DNA from: Hymenobacter properus
GTDB lineage: Bacteria > Bacteroidota > Bacteroidia > Cytophagales > Hymenobacteraceae
NCBI RefSeq assembly: GCF_015694735.1
Contig: NZ_JADQDP010000001.1
Span: 1,116,001 to 1,180,000 of the forward strand
DNA: 64,000 nucleotides
Direction of reading: 5' to 3'
Shown piece by piece: positions 1 to 8,787 of this stretch (position 1 is its first letter; every line of letters starts with the position of its first letter). The position numbers and the translations under genes were made by a program. Under the pieces are notes generated by a model. That model worked only from the letters and a program-made list of their open reading frames with translations. It was not told where the DNA came from and did not search any database.

Positions 1-918
1 CTAGCGCCCACCGGCGGCCGTCAGCAGCGCCCGCACGTCGGCTTCGGCAAAGGCGGGCGTGGCGCCTTGGCGCGTGGCCACCAGTGCCCCCGTGGCGCAG
101 GCAAACCGCAGCGCCTCGCTGGGGGCCTGGCCGGTAAGCCAGCCCTTGAGCAGCGCCGCCAGAAACGAGTCGCCGCTGCCGATGGTGTCCTGCACCGGCA
201 CAGCGATGCCGGGCGCGCGGTAGAGTTGATTATTCGTCCAGAGCAGGGCGCCGTCGGCTCCGCAAGTCACGCACACGGCTTGCAGGCCGAAGCGCTGGGC
301 CAGCCAGGGCATGGCCGCTGCTGGCTCGGCTTCGGCACCGAACCAGGCCATGAGCTCGGCCAGCTCGTGGTGGTTCATTTTCACCATATCGGCCTGGTTC
401 AGCAGGTGTTCCACCACGGCGCGGGTGTCGTGCGGCGGGCGCATGTTCACATCGAACACTTTGAATTTTGCGCTTTCGAGCAGGCGGTAGAGCGTTTCGC
501 GGGTGCCCGCCTGCCGGGCCGCCAGGCTGCCAAACACAAAGGCATCGGCGCTGGCCACGGCGGCTTCTACCAGCTTATCGTAGTGAATGTAGTCCCAGGC
601 CACGGGCTGCACAATGTCGTAGACTACCTCGCTGGCGTTGTCGACGTTGGCGTGCACGATGCCCGTGCGGTGGGTACTGTCGTGCTGCACGAGGTCCGTC
701 GCCACGCCTTTCGACGCCACAAAATCGACCAGCTCGGCGCCCAGCTCGTCGGCGCCCACGCGGCTGATGAAGCGCACGGGCAGGCCCAGTTGGTGCAGGT
801 GCACGGCCACGTTGAAGGGCGCGCCGCCCGGCTGCTTGCCGGTGGGCAGCAAGTCCCATAAGATTTCGCCGAAGCAGGCAATGGTGGGGAGCTTATGGGC
901 TTGAGAACTTGGCGTCAT
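1..918 (-). CDS. PfkB-family carbohydrate kinase (fructokinase-like)
   Basis: A 305-residue cytoplasmic sugar kinase of the ribokinase/PfkB family, expected to phosphorylate a hexose such as fructose with ATP. Seen in the sequence: an N-terminal GEILWDLLP strand, the substrate-loop motif GGAPFNVA at residues 31-38, FDVNMRP at 155-161, and the C-terminal anion-hole/catalytic motif DTIGSGDSF at 244-252 with the catalytic Asp at about 250. The length is normal for the family. The gene is complete: its stop codon is the first three bases of the window and the ATG is at 918. Nothing can be said about downstream neighbours. Substrate identity is inferred from the overall look of the sequence; another hexose is possible. 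Confidence 0.9.
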   Translation of the reverse strand: MTPSSQAHKLPTIACFGEILWDLLPTGKQPGGAPFNVAVHLHQLGLPVRFISRVGADELGAELVDFVASKGVATDLVQHDSTHRTGIVHANVDNASEVVYDIVQPVAWDYIHYDKLVEAAVASADAFVFGSLAARQAGTRETLYRLLESAKFKVFDVNMRPPHDTRAVVEHLLNQADMVKMNHHELAELMAWFGAEAEPAAAMPWLAQRFGLQAVCVTCGADGALLWTNNQLYRAPGIAVPVQDTIGSGDSFLAALLKGWLTGQAPSEALRFACATGALVATRQGATPAFAEADVRALLTAAGGR

Positions 919-1098
919 GGTCGAAAGAATTGTGGCGGATTTACTCGTTTAAGGGGACGGCTGCATTTTGGCCGGGCCTGTGGTCAATTTCCTCTACGCG
1001 GGCCGAGCGGGGGCAGTGGCTTGGGGCCTCGCTATGGCAGCATTAGGCACATGGCTACTGTGGCAGCACTCTTGGCTTTCCGGGCGGCGCGGTACCGT

Positions 1099-1572
1099 CT
1101 ACAGGCCTTTCTCATCGAGATATAGCCCGCAGTGCGAGCAGGCCCGAATGGTATAATGGCGTCCTTTGTTCCGGCGCATCTTTCGGTTGCAGGTGGGGCA
1201 GTGCGGCGACGAAAACCAACCGCCGGGTTTCAGCCCGTGGCTGCCGCACTCGGGGCAGTAGGCGCCTATTTCCTCCAGCTTTTGGTGGCAGCCCGGGCAA
1301 AGCAGGAGGCCAGCCATGCGCAAGCCGGTCACCAGCAGCATTATCAGAACTGCCAATAATCCCAAGCCAATCAGAATTCCTCCTCCTGACTGGATGGAGC
1401 CCGGCACCACCTGCAGCAACACCATCCCCAAGAAAAGGCCGCCCATGCACCACCCGCCCAAGCGCTTTTGCCGACGATATTCAGCGCTTACCTGCTCAAA
1501 GCTGGCCCGCAAATGACTTCGTTCCCCGTCGGTATAGGGTGCTTTGGTGATGGGGTTAAAGGGCGGAAGCAC
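1099..1572 (-). CDS. Zinc-ribbon membrane protein, uncharacterised
   Basis: A small protein of about 157 residues if read from the GTG at 1572, which lies 10 bases after the stop of the upstream hydrolase; no ATG is available before the first membrane segment. It has two predicted transmembrane helices in the middle (around GGLFLGMVLLQVV and LIGLGLLAVLIMLLV) and a C-terminal cytoplasmic part with two zinc-ribbon knuckle pairs (CPGC with CPEC, then CPTC with CSHC). No enzymatic motif is visible. The frame stays open upstream to 1746, but that part overlaps the hydrolase and looks non-coding. The protein cannot be named; it resembles the many zinc-ribbon-plus-membrane proteins of unknown role. 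The start is uncertain. Confidence 0.6.
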   Translation of the reverse strand: MLPPFNPITKAPYTDGERSHLRASFEQVSAEYRRQKRLGGWCMGGLFLGMVLLQVVPGSIQSGGGILIGLGLLAVLIMLLVTGLRMAGLLLCPGCHQKLEEIGAYCPECGSHGLKPGGWFSSPHCPTCNRKMRRNKGRHYTIRACSHCGLYLDEKGL

Positions 1573-1582
1573 GAAACAGGGT

Positions 1583-2527
1583 TTAGGCGATGGATAAATG
1601 AGCGGCGTCTTGCCAAGCCTGGCAGCCCGGAAGCCGGCGGCAGGGTGCGAAATGGGCAATAAACATGCATCCGCCTGCAGTCGCTTTCGAACACCCAGCC
1701 CACCTAACGCGCCGGAGGCAATACCGCTTTGGCCCGAAAAACTCATTGGCTTTCCGGTTGAATTCGTCGGCGTGCTCCCGCACGGTGGCGTGGCCGCTGT
1801 TGGGAATTATCCAGAGCCAGGCGCGCGGCAGATGTCGGTAAATGGCGATGGTGTGTTCTGGCACGATGAGGTCCCGGTCGCCCGCCACGATGAGGGCCGG
1901 CGCCTGCACGCCTTTCAGCGCCGAGAGTGGAATGTTGGGCTGAAACACGTCCAGGCAGAACACCTTCCAGTCGTTTTTCTGCTTGGCGTCGGTGAGTTTC
2001 ACGTTTTTGTTTTCCTGGTAGCCCCGCTGCTGCTGGCGCCACAGGCTGGGCATGAGCGCCGTGGAATCGGGCCAGAGGTTGGCGCCGGTGGAAACCAATT
2101 TCTTCACCTTCTGCGGATGGCGCATGGCCAGCAACAGCGCGTTGATGCCACCGTCGCTCCACCCCAGCACGTAGGCCGAGTCGATGCGCAGGCTGGTGAG
2201 CAAACCGGCAAAGTCATCGGCCATCATCTCGAAGCTCAGCGAGTCGCCGGGGTCCACGGACTTGCCGTGGGCGCGGCTATCCACGGCAATGACGCGGTAG
2301 CGCTGCGCCAGAAAAGGGATGTTGTTTTCAAGTTTCTTGATGCTGCCGCCGTTGCCATGAATCAGGAGCAGCGGCGGGCCCTGGCCGTAGGTTTCGTAGT
2401 ACAGCTTCACCCCGCGCACCAGCAGGTAGTGCCCGGCGGCGGGGTTGTTGCCATAAGGTATGGCGGACTGGGCGCTGGCCAGCACGTGGCAGAAAAGCAG
2501 ACCAATGGCAAGCAGTACATTTCTCAT
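1583..2527 (-). CDS. Secreted alpha/beta hydrolase, odd C-terminus
   Basis: A 314-residue alpha/beta-fold hydrolase with a signal peptide (MRNVLLAIGLLFCHVLASAQ). The oxyanion motif HGNGGS, the nucleophile elbow GWSDGG (catalytic Ser), the acid in AGDRDL and the base in NSGHA are all present, so the enzyme core is intact; substrate unknown. Start: the ATG at 2527 is preferred over the in-frame ATG at 2569 because it opens a clean signal peptide and sits exactly four bases after a TACCTTTC box. Odd: after the usual end (NRKANEFF) about 49 more residues follow that look untranslated and Cys/Arg-rich. A one-base change in the A5 tract at 1737-1741 would instead end the protein at 1704 with FFRAKAVLPPAR, so a frameshift or sequencing error is possible. 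Confidence 0.8.
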   Translation of the reverse strand: MRNVLLAIGLLFCHVLASAQSAIPYGNNPAAGHYLLVRGVKLYYETYGQGPPLLLIHGNGGSIKKLENNIPFLAQRYRVIAVDSRAHGKSVDPGDSLSFEMMADDFAGLLTSLRIDSAYVLGWSDGGINALLLAMRHPQKVKKLVSTGANLWPDSTALMPSLWRQQQRGYQENKNVKLTDAKQKNDWKVFCLDVFQPNIPLSALKGVQAPALIVAGDRDLIVPEHTIAIYRHLPRAWLWIIPNSGHATVREHADEFNRKANEFFGPKRYCLRRVRWAGCSKATAGGCMFIAHFAPCRRLPGCQAWQDAAHLSIA

Positions 2528-2531
2528 GACC

Positions 2532-2539
2532 GAAAGGTA
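2532..2539 (-). promoter_or_regulatory. -7 box TACCTTTC, four bases from the hydrolase ATG
   Basis: Read on the minus strand the sequence is TACCTTTC-GGTC-ATG. It matches 7 of 8 positions of the Bacteroidetes -7 consensus TAnnTTTG and predicts transcription starting at or next to the start codon. Confidence 0.5.
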
Positions 2540-2575
2540 GGCCTCTTTACGTCGGCGCAAAGGGGCCATTTTGCC

Positions 2576-3505
2576 TTAGTATCCCGCTGCTTCCTTACGC
2601 CTCCAACTCAGCAGCAGCACCCCCAACACGACCAGCACAGTCCCAAAAATCTGCGCCGCAAATATCTTTTCGCCCAAGATGAAATGGGCCTGTAAGATGG
2701 TCGAAACGGGCCCGATGCCGCTGATGATGGCCACATTGTTGGCGCCTATTCGTTTCAGGCCCTGCGATATCATAAACGAAGGCAGCACGGTGGCAAACAC
2801 GGCCAGCAGCAACCCATACACCCACAGTGCCTTGCCCGTAGCCAACACTTCGTGGTGGCCGGTGAGAGCGAAATGAACAAAAATGCCGGCCGTGGCCGCC
2901 AGCATGGCATACGCGGTGAATTTATTAGCCCCAATTACCGGAATTATCTTGCCACTGCCCGTAATGTAAATGGAGTACGTGACAGCGCAGGCAAACACCA
3001 GTAAGCTTCCCCAATACAGGCCCGGTTGGCTGGCATCAAAGGATATTTCCCCCACGTAGGCAATCAAAATACCGCTATACGTAAGCAGCAAAGCCCCTTT
3101 TTGAATGCGGGTGATTCGCTGCCCAAAAAAAATAGCGTTGATAAAAACCACGAAGCTGGGGTACAGAAACAATATCAGCCGCTCCAACCCAGCCGACACA
3201 TATTGCAAGCCAATAAAGTCGAGCAGGCTGCTGAGGTAATACCCCGTCATTCCCAGAAAAGCCACCAGCAGCCATTGCTGCAGTGTCATGCGCACGTTTG
3301 CCTTCTGGCCCGATACCACGAACGCAGCCACCACATAAAATGGCAGTGCAAACGCCATGCGCAGGGTCAGCAGCGTTAGGGCGTCGGTATGCGTGGCACC
3401 AAAGGCGTGCTTGACAATAATGGCCTTCGTGGAAAACAGAACAGCCCCCAGCAGGGTGATGATAAACCCAGCAACTGGAACGGCAGGACGGGAAGAACTG
3501 GTCAT
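2576..3505 (-). CDS. EamA/DMT-superfamily transporter
   Basis: A 309-residue inner-membrane protein with about ten hydrophobic helices in two homologous halves, as in EamA-type drug/metabolite exporters. The first half carries the typical LLGAVLFSTKAIIVK and LRMAFALPFY segments; the second ends with the characteristic GEKIFAAQIFGTVLVVLGVLLL. The ATG at 3505 is chosen over the upstream in-frame ATG at 3556 because the family begins just before the first helix. Substrate unknown. The gene is visibly AT-richer than the flanking aconitase and fabD genes. It lies 48 bases upstream of the hydrolase on the same strand, but that gene appears to have its own promoter box. Confidence 0.85.
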   Translation of the reverse strand: MTSSSRPAVPVAGFIITLLGAVLFSTKAIIVKHAFGATHTDALTLLTLRMAFALPFYVVAAFVVSGQKANVRMTLQQWLLVAFLGMTGYYLSSLLDFIGLQYVSAGLERLILFLYPSFVVFINAIFFGQRITRIQKGALLLTYSGILIAYVGEISFDASQPGLYWGSLLVFACAVTYSIYITGSGKIIPVIGANKFTAYAMLAATAGIFVHFALTGHHEVLATGKALWVYGLLLAVFATVLPSFMISQGLKRIGANNVAIISGIGPVSTILQAHFILGEKIFAAQIFGTVLVVLGVLLLSWRRKEAAGY

Positions 3506-3616
3506 GGTGATTCTAAAGCCAAAACGGCCGCCCTTGTTTCCCGAGGCAGCCTTCATCTGGCGTCGCGCTTGCCGGGAATCTATCGATTATTAATCGACCA
3601 GAATGGCATCCCAGCT

Positions 3617-4558
3617 TCAAGAGCCCAGCGGTTCCACCAAAGCCCGCGCTCTTTTTCGGCTACCATCTGCTTCTACTTCAATACTGATTTTGACCCGGTA
3701 CTGCGACGCCATCGGCTGGCCGTTGGCCAGCTGCGGCACCCAATAGGGCGGTACTTTAGCTAATACTTGCAGCAGCTGCTTTTCGTAGCGTGTAAGGCCG
3801 GTGGCTTCGGCGTACACAATGGCCAGTTGTTTGCCGGCGGCATCAACCTGATAAATAAATTCTGCCGACCTGTTTTTATCGAAACCCAGCGCGAAAAAAG
3901 GTCCCAGCGCGCCCATGATTTCGACCCGAAGCTGGTCTTTGCCGCCTGCGTACAGCAGCGGGTGGTTGGCCGGGGCGGCCGCATCCTGCCAGTACAGCAG
4001 TTGGTTGCTGAAATGGTTGACTTTCTGCACTACTTGCTTCTGCCGGTCAAAATAAGTCCAAACGCCTACGCGTTTCCCCTGCGCGTATAAGCCTTGGGCC
4101 TGCACAATGGCAGTTGTGTCTTTGACATCGACCGAATAACCAGTTTTGGCATTTGCTTCCTTATTCACCGTAGTCGCGGCCGTTGGGCCGGGCATATAGC
4201 GGTGGTAATACGTCCAAATACCTTCTTTTTCGCCCGTGTGGTAGGCCCCGACGCTGGTGATGCGGTTCCACCAGGGCCGCTCTTCCGAAAACGTACGCCA
4301 CTCGCCCTCCTTCTGGCCGTGGTCGTAGCTCCCGGTTTCCAGCACCACCACACCGGCAAAGGTTCTTGGCAGGTAGCGCACATAAGTGCCGTGCCGGACC
4401 TTTTTATCCGTTTTCAGCACGTTAAATTCCTCCACAGCGCCCGTATTGTATTGTTGCGTTTGCACTGGCTGCACCGGCTCAGTAGCCAATTGGGCCACCG
4501 CAGCGCGCGAAACCGGCAACCCAAGCGCGCACAGAAGCAACATCTTTTTCAACTCCAT
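3617..4558 (-). CDS. Secreted MORN-like protein with TonB-C-like end
   Basis: A 313-residue exported protein with a signal peptide (MELKKMLLLCALGLPVSRAAVAQ). Residues about 55-190 contain repeated motifs of the MORN/YwqK type, in the pattern G-x-Y-x-x-G-x-K-x-G-x-W (GSYDHGQKEGEW, GAYHTGEKEGIW, GLYAQGKRVGVW). The last 90 residues (KVPPYWVPQLANGQPM and a following KISIEVEADG strand) resemble the TonB C-terminal fold found in many Bacteroidetes secreted proteins. Probable periplasmic or surface protein; function unknown. It lies downstream of aconitase on the same strand with a terminator-like hairpin between them, so it is probably transcribed separately. Confidence 0.7.
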   Translation of the reverse strand: MELKKMLLLCALGLPVSRAAVAQLATEPVQPVQTQQYNTGAVEEFNVLKTDKKVRHGTYVRYLPRTFAGVVVLETGSYDHGQKEGEWRTFSEERPWWNRITSVGAYHTGEKEGIWTYYHRYMPGPTAATTVNKEANAKTGYSVDVKDTTAIVQAQGLYAQGKRVGVWTYFDRQKQVVQKVNHFSNQLLYWQDAAAPANHPLLYAGGKDQLRVEIMGALGPFFALGFDKNRSAEFIYQVDAAGKQLAIVYAEATGLTRYEKQLLQVLAKVPPYWVPQLANGQPMASQYRVKISIEVEADGSRKRARALVEPLGS

Positions 4559-4588
4559 TCTTTGTGCTGTCAGTAAGGCATTAAATAT

Positions 4589-4620
4589 AACGGCCGCCCC
4601 GGTTTCCCGAGGCGGCCGTT
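4589..4620 (-). terminator. Hairpin downstream of aconitase
   Basis: A 10-bp perfect stem (AACGGCCGCC with GGCGGCCGTT) about 28 bases beyond the aconitase stop. The downstream tract on the minus strand is AT-rich (ATATTTAATG) rather than a clean T-run, so it may be a terminator or an RNA 3'-end stabiliser. Confidence 0.6.
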
Positions 4621-4647
4621 GTTGCTCAAGCAGCTAGTGCTACTCGC

Positions 4648-6939
4648 TTACTTCTGCGAGAGCTGAGCTCCGCTGGCTTCCTTCATGCGAATCAGGTTCA
4701 GGGCCGAGCCGGCTTTGAACCACTCAATCTGGCCCTCGTTGTAGGTGTGGTTGAGGGTGATGAGGTCGGTGTCGCCGTCGGCGTGGTGCAGGCGGGCCTG
4801 CAGGGGCTTGCCGGGCTGGAAGTCGGTCAGGCCGAGGATGTCGATGGTGTCGCCTTCCTCAATCAGGTCGTAGTCGGCCTTGTTGGCGAAGGTGAGGCCG
4901 AGCATGCCCTGCTTCTTCAGGTTGGTTTCGTGGATGCGGGCGAAGCTCTTCACAATCACGGCGCGCACGCCGAGGTGGCGAGGCTCCATGGCGGCGTGCT
5001 CGCGCGAGGAGCCTTCGCCGTAGTTCTCATCGCCAATTACCACGGTGCCGATGCCCTGGCTCTTGTAGGAGCGAGCCGACTGCGGCACGGTCAGGTACGA
5101 ATCGCCTTGCACGGCGAAGTTGCGCACCGAGTTGGCCTCGCCGTTGAAGGCGTTGGTGGCCCCGATGAGCATGTTGTTCGAGATGTTGTCCAGGTGGCCG
5201 CGGTATTTCAGCCACGGGCCGGCCATCGAGATGTGGTCGGTGGTGCACTTACCTTGGGCTTTGATGAGCAGGCGCAGGCCCATGAGGTCGGTGCCTTCCC
5301 AGGGTTTGAACGCTTCGAGCAGTTCGAGGCGGTCCGAGGTGGGGCTCACAATTACCTGCACGCCCGAGCCGTCAGCAGCAGGCGCCTGGAAGCCGGCGTC
5401 CTCCACGGCGAAGCCACGGGGCGGCATTTCCACGCCCATCGGCTCGTCGAGCTTCACGGGACCGTTGGCGCCGGGCAGGGTGTCGGTAAGGGGGTTGAAG
5501 GTGAGGTCGCCGGCAATGGCGAAGGCCGTCACGATTTCGGGCGAGGCCACGAAGGCGTGGGTGTTGGGGTTGCCGTCGTTGCGCTTGGCGAAGTTGCGGT
5601 TGAAGCTCGTGATGATGGAGTTCTTGCGCTTGGGGTCGTCGGTGTGGCGGGCCCACTGGCCGATGCACGGGCCGCAGGCGTTGGCCAGCACCACGCCGCC
5701 CATGTCGGCGAAGGTGTCGAGGAGGCCGTCGCGGGCCACGGTGTAGCGCACCAGCTCCGAACCGGGCGTGATGGTGAACTCGGCGTTCACGGTCAGGCCT
5801 TTGTCAACAGCCTGCTTGGCGATGCTAGCGGCGCGGGTGATGTCCTCGTAGCTCGAGTTGGTGCACGAGCCAATCAGGCCTACCTCCAGCTTCTCGGGCC
5901 AGCCGTGCTCTTTCACGGCGGCAGCGAACTGCGAGATGGGCCAGGCAGCGTCCGGCGTGAACGGGCCGTTCACGTAGGGCTCCAAGGTGTTGAGGTCGAT
6001 TTCGATGAGCTGGTCGAAGTAGCGCTCGGGCTGAGCGTACACCTCGTCGTCGGCGCGCAGGTGCTGAGCAATAGCAGCGGCACCCTCGGCGATTTCGGCG
6101 CGGCCGGTGCCACGCAGGTAGTCGCCCATCTTCTCGTCGTAGGCAAATACCGACGTGGTGGCGCCAATTTCAGCACCCATGTTGCAGATGGTGCCTTTGC
6201 CGGTAGCGCTCAGGCTCTCGGCGCCCTCGCCGAAGTATTCCACGATGGCGCCGGTGCCGCCCTTCACAGTCAGGATGCCGGCCACGCGCAGAATCACGTC
6301 TTTGGCCGAAGTCCAGCCGTTCATTTTGCCGGTCAGTTTCACACCGATGACCTTCGGGAACTTCAGCTCCCAGGCCATGCCGGCCATTACGTCCACGGCG
6401 TCGGCACCGCCTACGCCGATGGCAATCATGCCCAGACCGCCCGCGTTGGGGGTGTGCGAGTCGGTGCCAATCATCATACCGCCGGGGAAGGCGTAGTTTT
6501 CAAGCACTACCTGGTGAATGATGCCGGCGCCGGGCTTCCAGAAGCCGATGCCGTATTTGTTGGAAACCGAGGCCAAGAAGTCGTACACTTCCTTGTTTTC
6601 GGTATTGGCTTCGGCCAAGTCTTCGGTGGCGCCGTCTTTGGCCTGAATCAGGTGGTCGCAGTGCACGGTGCTGGGCACGGCGGTTTTGTCTTTGCCGGCC
6701 TGCATGAACTGCAGAAGAGCCATTTGGGCAGTGGCGTCCTGCATGGCCACGCGGTCGGGGGCAAAATCAACGTAAGAGACGCCGCGCTCGTAGGCTTGCT
6801 TCACTTCGCCACCGTAGAGGTGGGCGTAAAGGATTTTCTCGGTGAGGGTGAGCGGGCGCGCCACAGCGGCACGGGCCGCTTCGATGCGGGAACCCATGCC
6901 GGCGTACACGGCGCGAATCATTTCCAGGTCGAAAGCCAT
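4648..6939 (-). CDS. acn: Aconitate hydratase
   Basis: A 763-residue aconitase of the mitochondrial-like type, which interconverts citrate and isocitrate in the TCA cycle through a [4Fe-4S] cluster. Seen: the [16 protein letters not shown] signature in the first third, cluster cysteines in [11 protein letters not shown] and in [11 protein letters not shown], the substrate-binding segment [12 protein letters not shown], and the swivel-domain motif [15 protein letters not shown] near the C-terminus. All expected active-site motifs are present. The ATG at 6939 is used ([12 protein letters not shown] matches how the family begins); an upstream ATG at 7005 is rejected because it precedes a promoter-like box TACATTTG at 6970-6977. 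Cytoplasmic. It is divergent from the TlpA-like gene. Confidence 0.96.
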   Translation of the reverse strand: MAFDLEMIRAVYAGMGSRIEAARAAVARPLTLTEKILYAHLYGGEVKQAYERGVSYVDFAPDRVAMQDATAQMALLQFMQAGKDKTAVPSTVHCDHLIQAKDGATEDLAEANTENKEVYDFLASVSNKYGIGFWKPGAGIIHQVVLENYAFPGGMMIGTDSHTPNAGGLGMIAIGVGGADAVDVMAGMAWELKFPKVIGVKLTGKMNGWTSAKDVILRVAGILTVKGGTGAIVEYFGEGAESLSATGKGTICNMGAEIGATTSVFAYDEKMGDYLRGTGRAEIAEGAAAIAQHLRADDEVYAQPERYFDQLIEIDLNTLEPYVNGPFTPDAAWPISQFAAAVKEHGWPEKLEVGLIGSCTNSSYEDITRAASIAKQAVDKGLTVNAEFTITPGSELVRYTVARDGLLDTFADMGGVVLANACGPCIGQWARHTDDPKRKNSIITSFNRNFAKRNDGNPNTHAFVASPEIVTAFAIAGDLTFNPLTDTLPGANGPVKLDEPMGVEMPPRGFAVEDAGFQAPAADGSGVQVIVSPTSDRLELLEAFKPWEGTDLMGLRLLIKAQGKCTTDHISMAGPWLKYRGHLDNISNNMLIGATNAFNGEANSVRNFAVQGDSYLTVPQSARSYKSQGIGTVVIGDENYGEGSSREHAAMEPRHLGVRAVIVKSFARIHETNLKKQGMLGLTFANKADYDLIEEGDTIDILGLTDFQPGKPLQARLHHADGDTDLITLNHTYNEGQIEWFKAGSALNLIRMKEASGAQLSQK

Positions 6940-6969
6940 AGGATGCGTGTTATAATAAGAGTGGTTGTG

Positions 6970-6977
6970 CAAATGTA
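6970..6977 (-). promoter_or_regulatory. -7 box TACATTTG upstream of aconitase
   Basis: A perfect match to TAnnTTTG on the minus strand, about 30 bases before the aconitase ATG at 6939, leaving room for a short 5' leader. Confidence 0.5.
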
Positions 6978-7169
6978 GCACCCCCGCCAAGTTGTACCTA
7001 GCCAAAATGCGCAGATGCGGGTTTTGAATGGATTAACGAGGGTTTTGGTGGTTGCGTTCGGATGCGGCGCAGGGCCGGGCTCCCGCAGTGAGCGCCGCGG
7101 TTTGCGCTGATGGCGCAGCGGCAGGCGGCAACCTATTGGCGCGGGTGGCGGTTGTGGGGCTTCCGTTTG

Positions 7170-7177
7170 CATTTTTG
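7170..7177 (+). promoter_or_regulatory. -7 box CATTTTTG before the TlpA-like gene
   Basis: Seven of eight matches to TAnnTTTG, ending eight bases before the ATG at 7186, so the mRNA leader would be only a few bases long. Confidence 0.35.
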
Positions 7178-7185
7178 CGCTTACC

Positions 7186-8511
7186 ATGAAATCAACTTCG
7201 CTTTCCCTGCTGGCTGCGGCCGCGCTGGGCTTCGGCCTCACCGGCTGCTCTTCCAATTCTTCTTCCTCTGAAACCGCTGCTGGCGGCTCTTCCGCCGCGG
7301 CCCCCACGCTCACGCCCGGTCCCTGGCGCGGGGTGCTGGCCACGCAGGGCCAGGAAATTCCGTTCTTGTTTGAGGTGAAAACCGAAGCCGGCAAGCCGGT
7401 GGTTTACCTTATTAATAAGGGCCTGAACGGCGAAGAGCGGCTGCGCTGCGAGGATATTAAATCAGCCGGCGACTCCACCACCATTCGCATGCACGCCTTC
7501 GATGCCGCACTGGTGGTACGGGCTGGTGGCGCGAACAAGCTGAAAGGCACTTGGGTGAAGTACGACACCAAAGACCCTTACCGCGTGCCCTTTACGGCTT
7601 CGGCGGGCGCGCAGGAGCTGTTTCCAGCCGCGCAATCCATCGAGAAGCCGGGCAGCTTTGGCGGCACTTGGCGGGCCACGTTCCAGGACGGCGACGACAG
7701 CTACCCGGCCACGGGCGTATTCACGCAGCAGGGCAACAAGCTCACGGGCACCTTCCTCACGACTACCGGCGACTACCGCTACCTCAGCGGCACGGTGAGC
7801 GGGCAGAAAATGATGGTGAGCACCTTCGATGGCAGCCACGCCTTCCTGTTCACGGCCCAGAACGGCCCCAAGGAGCCCATCGACATCACCAAGCACTACG
7901 CGCCCAATACGCTGTTCGGCGACTTCTACTCCGGCAAGTCGGGCCACGAAACCTGGACGGCCGTGCCCGACCCCAAGGCCAAGCTGCCCGACGCCGACAC
8001 GCTCACCTACCTCAAAAAGGACGAGTCGCGGCTGAATTTCAAGTTCCCGAACGTCATCGAAGGCGGCAGCATCTCCCCCACCGACCCCAAGTACCGCGGC
8101 AAGGTGGTGGTGCTGCAGGTGCTGGGCTCGTGGTGCCCCAACTGCATGGACGAAACCAACTTCCTGGCCCCCTGGTACGAGAAGAACAAGCAGCGCGGCG
8201 TCGAAATCATCGGCTTGGGCTACGAGCGCAGCGGCGAATACGCCAAGTCGGCCCCCAAGCTGCGCAACATGCGCGAGCGGTTCAACATCGGCTACGACGT
8301 AGCGTTTGCCGGTGTGTCGAACAAGGACTCGGTGGCGAAGTCGATGCCGCAGCTGGCCAAGTTCCTGGCCTTCCCCACCACCATTTTCCTTGATAAAAAG
8401 GGCAACGTGCGCAAGATTCATACGGGCTTCGCCGGGCCGGGCACGGGCAAGTACTACCAGGAAGAAATTACCGGGTTTGAGCAGACGGTGGATAAGCTGC
8501 TGAAGGAATAG
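7186..8511 (+). CDS. TlpA/ResA-like thioredoxin-fold lipoprotein
   Basis: A 441-residue lipoprotein: the signal peptide ends in the lipobox LTGC, followed by a Ser/Ala-rich linker. The C-terminal third is a TlpA/AhpC-type thioredoxin domain with the redox motif WCPNC (Cys 317 and 320) and a cis-Pro segment (AFPTTIFLDKKG). The N-terminal 250 residues form a beta-rich region seen in many Bacteroidetes TlpA-type proteins. Expected to act as a periplasmic thiol-disulfide reductase, for example in cytochrome c maturation or repair of oxidised proteins; the partner is unknown. Single-gene unit followed by a strong terminator at 8561-8606. Confidence 0.87.
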   Translation: MKSTSLSLLAAAALGFGLTGCSSNSSSSETAAGGSSAAAPTLTPGPWRGVLATQGQEIPFLFEVKTEAGKPVVYLINKGLNGEERLRCEDIKSAGDSTTIRMHAFDAALVVRAGGANKLKGTWVKYDTKDPYRVPFTASAGAQELFPAAQSIEKPGSFGGTWRATFQDGDDSYPATGVFTQQGNKLTGTFLTTTGDYRYLSGTVSGQKMMVSTFDGSHAFLFTAQNGPKEPIDITKHYAPNTLFGDFYSGKSGHETWTAVPDPKAKLPDADTLTYLKKDESRLNFKFPNVIEGGSISPTDPKYRGKVVVLQVLGSWCPNCMDETNFLAPWYEKNKQRGVEIIGLGYERSGEYAKSAPKLRNMRERFNIGYDVAFAGVSNKDSVAKSMPQLAKFLAFPTTIFLDKKGNVRKIHTGFAGPGTGKYYQEEITGFEQTVDKLLKE

Positions 8512-8560
8512 CCGGCCTGTGACGCTGGTGCGCCTGGCATCATCAGTCACAACCAACAAG

Positions 8561-8606
8561 AAACGCTGCGATTTGCCATTCCGGGCGGGTCGCAGCGTTT
8601 TTTTTA
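8561..8606 (+). terminator. Rho-independent terminator
   Basis: A stem of AAACGCTGCGA and TCGCAGCGTTT followed by a run of eight T, about 50 bases after the TlpA-like gene. The rest of the 276-bp gap to the UspA gene (8607-8787) shows no further feature. Confidence 0.85.
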
Positions 8607-8787
8607 GGGCTGAGCCCGTGGTTTTGGCCAGTGCTCGTCTGCGTTGCCAAGCTGTTTGGGGGCATTAGATGAAGGCACAGTGAAAGGCCCTGCAAAACTT
8701 ACGCAGCAGCTTATCTACCCAAACGAACGTTCTACGTAAGCCTCTAAACAGCTAGACTACACCTGTTTTACACTCCATCTTCATCCT

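Noticed and set aside
1598..2695. A 365-codon plus-strand frame across the hydrolase and exporter genes
   Set aside because: It spans the boundary of two real minus-strand genes and has a His/Gln/Gly-rich composition typical of a shadow.
4747..6978. A 743-codon open frame antisense to aconitase
   Set aside because: The aconitase frame has all catalytic motifs; the antisense protein is Val/Gly/His/Ala-rich with no domain, the usual shadow in GC-rich DNA.
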